64,000 nucleotides of DNA, taken from assembly GCF_001426945.1 (NCBI RefSeq), contig NZ_LMFS01000003.1:95108-159107 (forward strand), given 5' to 3'. The DNA is from Pseudolabrys sp. Root1462. GTDB lineage: Bacteria > Pseudomonadota > Alphaproteobacteria > Rhizobiales > Xanthobacteraceae. The number at the start of each line of letters is the position of its first letter. Positions within the stretch are counted from its first letter, which is position 1. The notes under the pieces were generated by a model, which ran no database searches, was not told the origin of the DNA, and saw nothing but the letters and a program-made list of their open reading frames with translations. A program made the position numbers and the translations under genes. Below, one piece after another: positions 63,577-64,000 of the stretch.

Positions 63577-64000
63577 TCACGCCGCCCCCAGCTTCCGCAA
63601 CACGCCATCGAGCTGATCGAGATCGGTGAACTTGATGTGCAAGGTGCCCTTCTCGCCCTTGGCATCAATCGACACCTCGAGGCCGAGCGCGTCGGTCAGT
63701 CGCTTCTCCAGCGCGCGCGTGTCGGGATCTTTCTGCTTGGCGACACCCGCGGCGATCTTCTTCATCTGAAGATCCATGGTGGCGTCGCCAGGCTTGGCGT
63801 TGTCGTCGCGCACCCACTCCTCGAGCTGACGCACGCTCATGGTCTCGTCGACCGCCATCTCGGCCAGCACTTGCGCGTTGGCATGACCGACCAGCAGGCG
63901 CGCGTGACCGGCCGACAGCTTGCCTTCGCGCACCATGCGCTTGACTGCATCGGGCAGCTTCAGCAGGCGCACGAGGTTGGCGATATAAGGCCGGCTCTTG
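63577..64000 (-). CDS. parB: Chromosome-partitioning protein ParB, C-terminal part (cut by window end)
   Basis: About 141 codons of the C-terminal part are present. At the window edge the frame reads KSRPYIANLVRLLKLP, the ParB helix-turn-helix that contacts parS. Then come GKLSAGHARLLVGHANAQ and the C-terminal dimer domain LEVSIDAKGEKGTLHIKFTDLDQLDGVLRKLG. The N-terminal CTP-binding half lies outside the window. ParB loads on parS to organise the origin. The gene order in relatives (parA, rsmG, mnmG upstream) suggests the origin is close. Confidence 0.95.
   Translation of the reverse strand, partial: KSRPYIANLVRLLKLPDAVKRMVREGKLSAGHARLLVGHANAQVLAEMAVDETMSVRQLEEWVRDDNAKPGDATMDLQMKKIAAGVAKQKDPDTRALEKRLTDALGLEVSIDAKGEKGTLHIKFTDLDQLDGVLRKLGAA

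Overview
The window is high-GC, densely coded chromosomal DNA from an alphaproteobacterium, most likely a Hyphomicrobiales (Rhizobiales) member near the Bradyrhizobiaceae/Xanthobacteraceae. The grounds are the giant NAD-glutamate dehydrogenase, the aminotransferase-ftsK-lolA-xth block, a DUF1236 protein, a HWE-type histidine kinase, tandem glnK-amtB pairs, an OmpR-type regulator of the CenR kind, and GC-rich intergenic inverted repeats typical of that group. No prophage, insertion sequence, CRISPR array, rRNA or conjugation gene was found. The only RNA gene seen is tRNA-Gly(GCC).

Layout. 0.1-14.8 kb is mixed housekeeping: NAD-GDH, an AhpD-like protein, gamma-glutamyltransferase, two trans-editing deacylases flanking bioY and tRNA-Gly, the CnoX-type thioredoxin/TPR protein, a Lon-substrate-binding-domain protein, a Trm112-like protein, a GST, a UbiH-family hydroxylase and tesB. 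14.9-18.6 kb holds two consecutive glnK-amtB pairs for ammonium uptake and nitrogen signalling, ending in a strong terminator. A chemoreceptor follows.

20.8-40.3 kb is a catabolic island, nearly all on the minus strand. A dctPQM TRAP transporter is joined to iorAB (indolepyruvate/arylpyruvate oxidoreductase), with a divergent MarR regulator. Then comes a homoprotocatechuate (4-hydroxyphenylacetate meta-cleavage) operon, hpaR-F-E-D-G-H-B, and a four-gene ABC importer under a GntR/FCD regulator. The inferred flow is uptake of an aromatic amino-acid derivative, conversion of arylpyruvate to the arylacetyl level, ring hydroxylation by HpaB, extradiol cleavage by HpaD, then HpaE, HpaF/G and HpaH. 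The flavin reductase HpaC and the final aldolase HpaI are not in the window. Several palindromes at the expected operator positions suggest at least three local regulatory circuits.

40.3-44.2 kb is looser: a 741-base stretch with no supportable gene, an orphan Bug/TctC binding protein, a methyltransferase and two small exported glycine-rich proteins. 44.2-64.0 kb returns to core genes: a class I/II aminotransferase, ftsK, lolA, xth, a cNMP-binding protein, an OmpR-type response regulator, an L,D-transpeptidase, a HerA-like ATPase, a methyltransferase, a YggS-family protein, an Fnr-like regulator with four candidate cluster cysteines, a single-domain receiver, leuS-lptE-holA, a HWE kinase, a SET-domain protein, a small secreted protein, and the C-terminal part of parB running off the end. 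The parB end suggests the right edge is near the chromosome origin.

Most function calls rest on motifs and family resemblance read by eye. Starts were adjusted from the longest open frame wherever a Shine-Dalgarno sequence, signal peptide or neighbouring overlap favoured an internal start. No database search was run.
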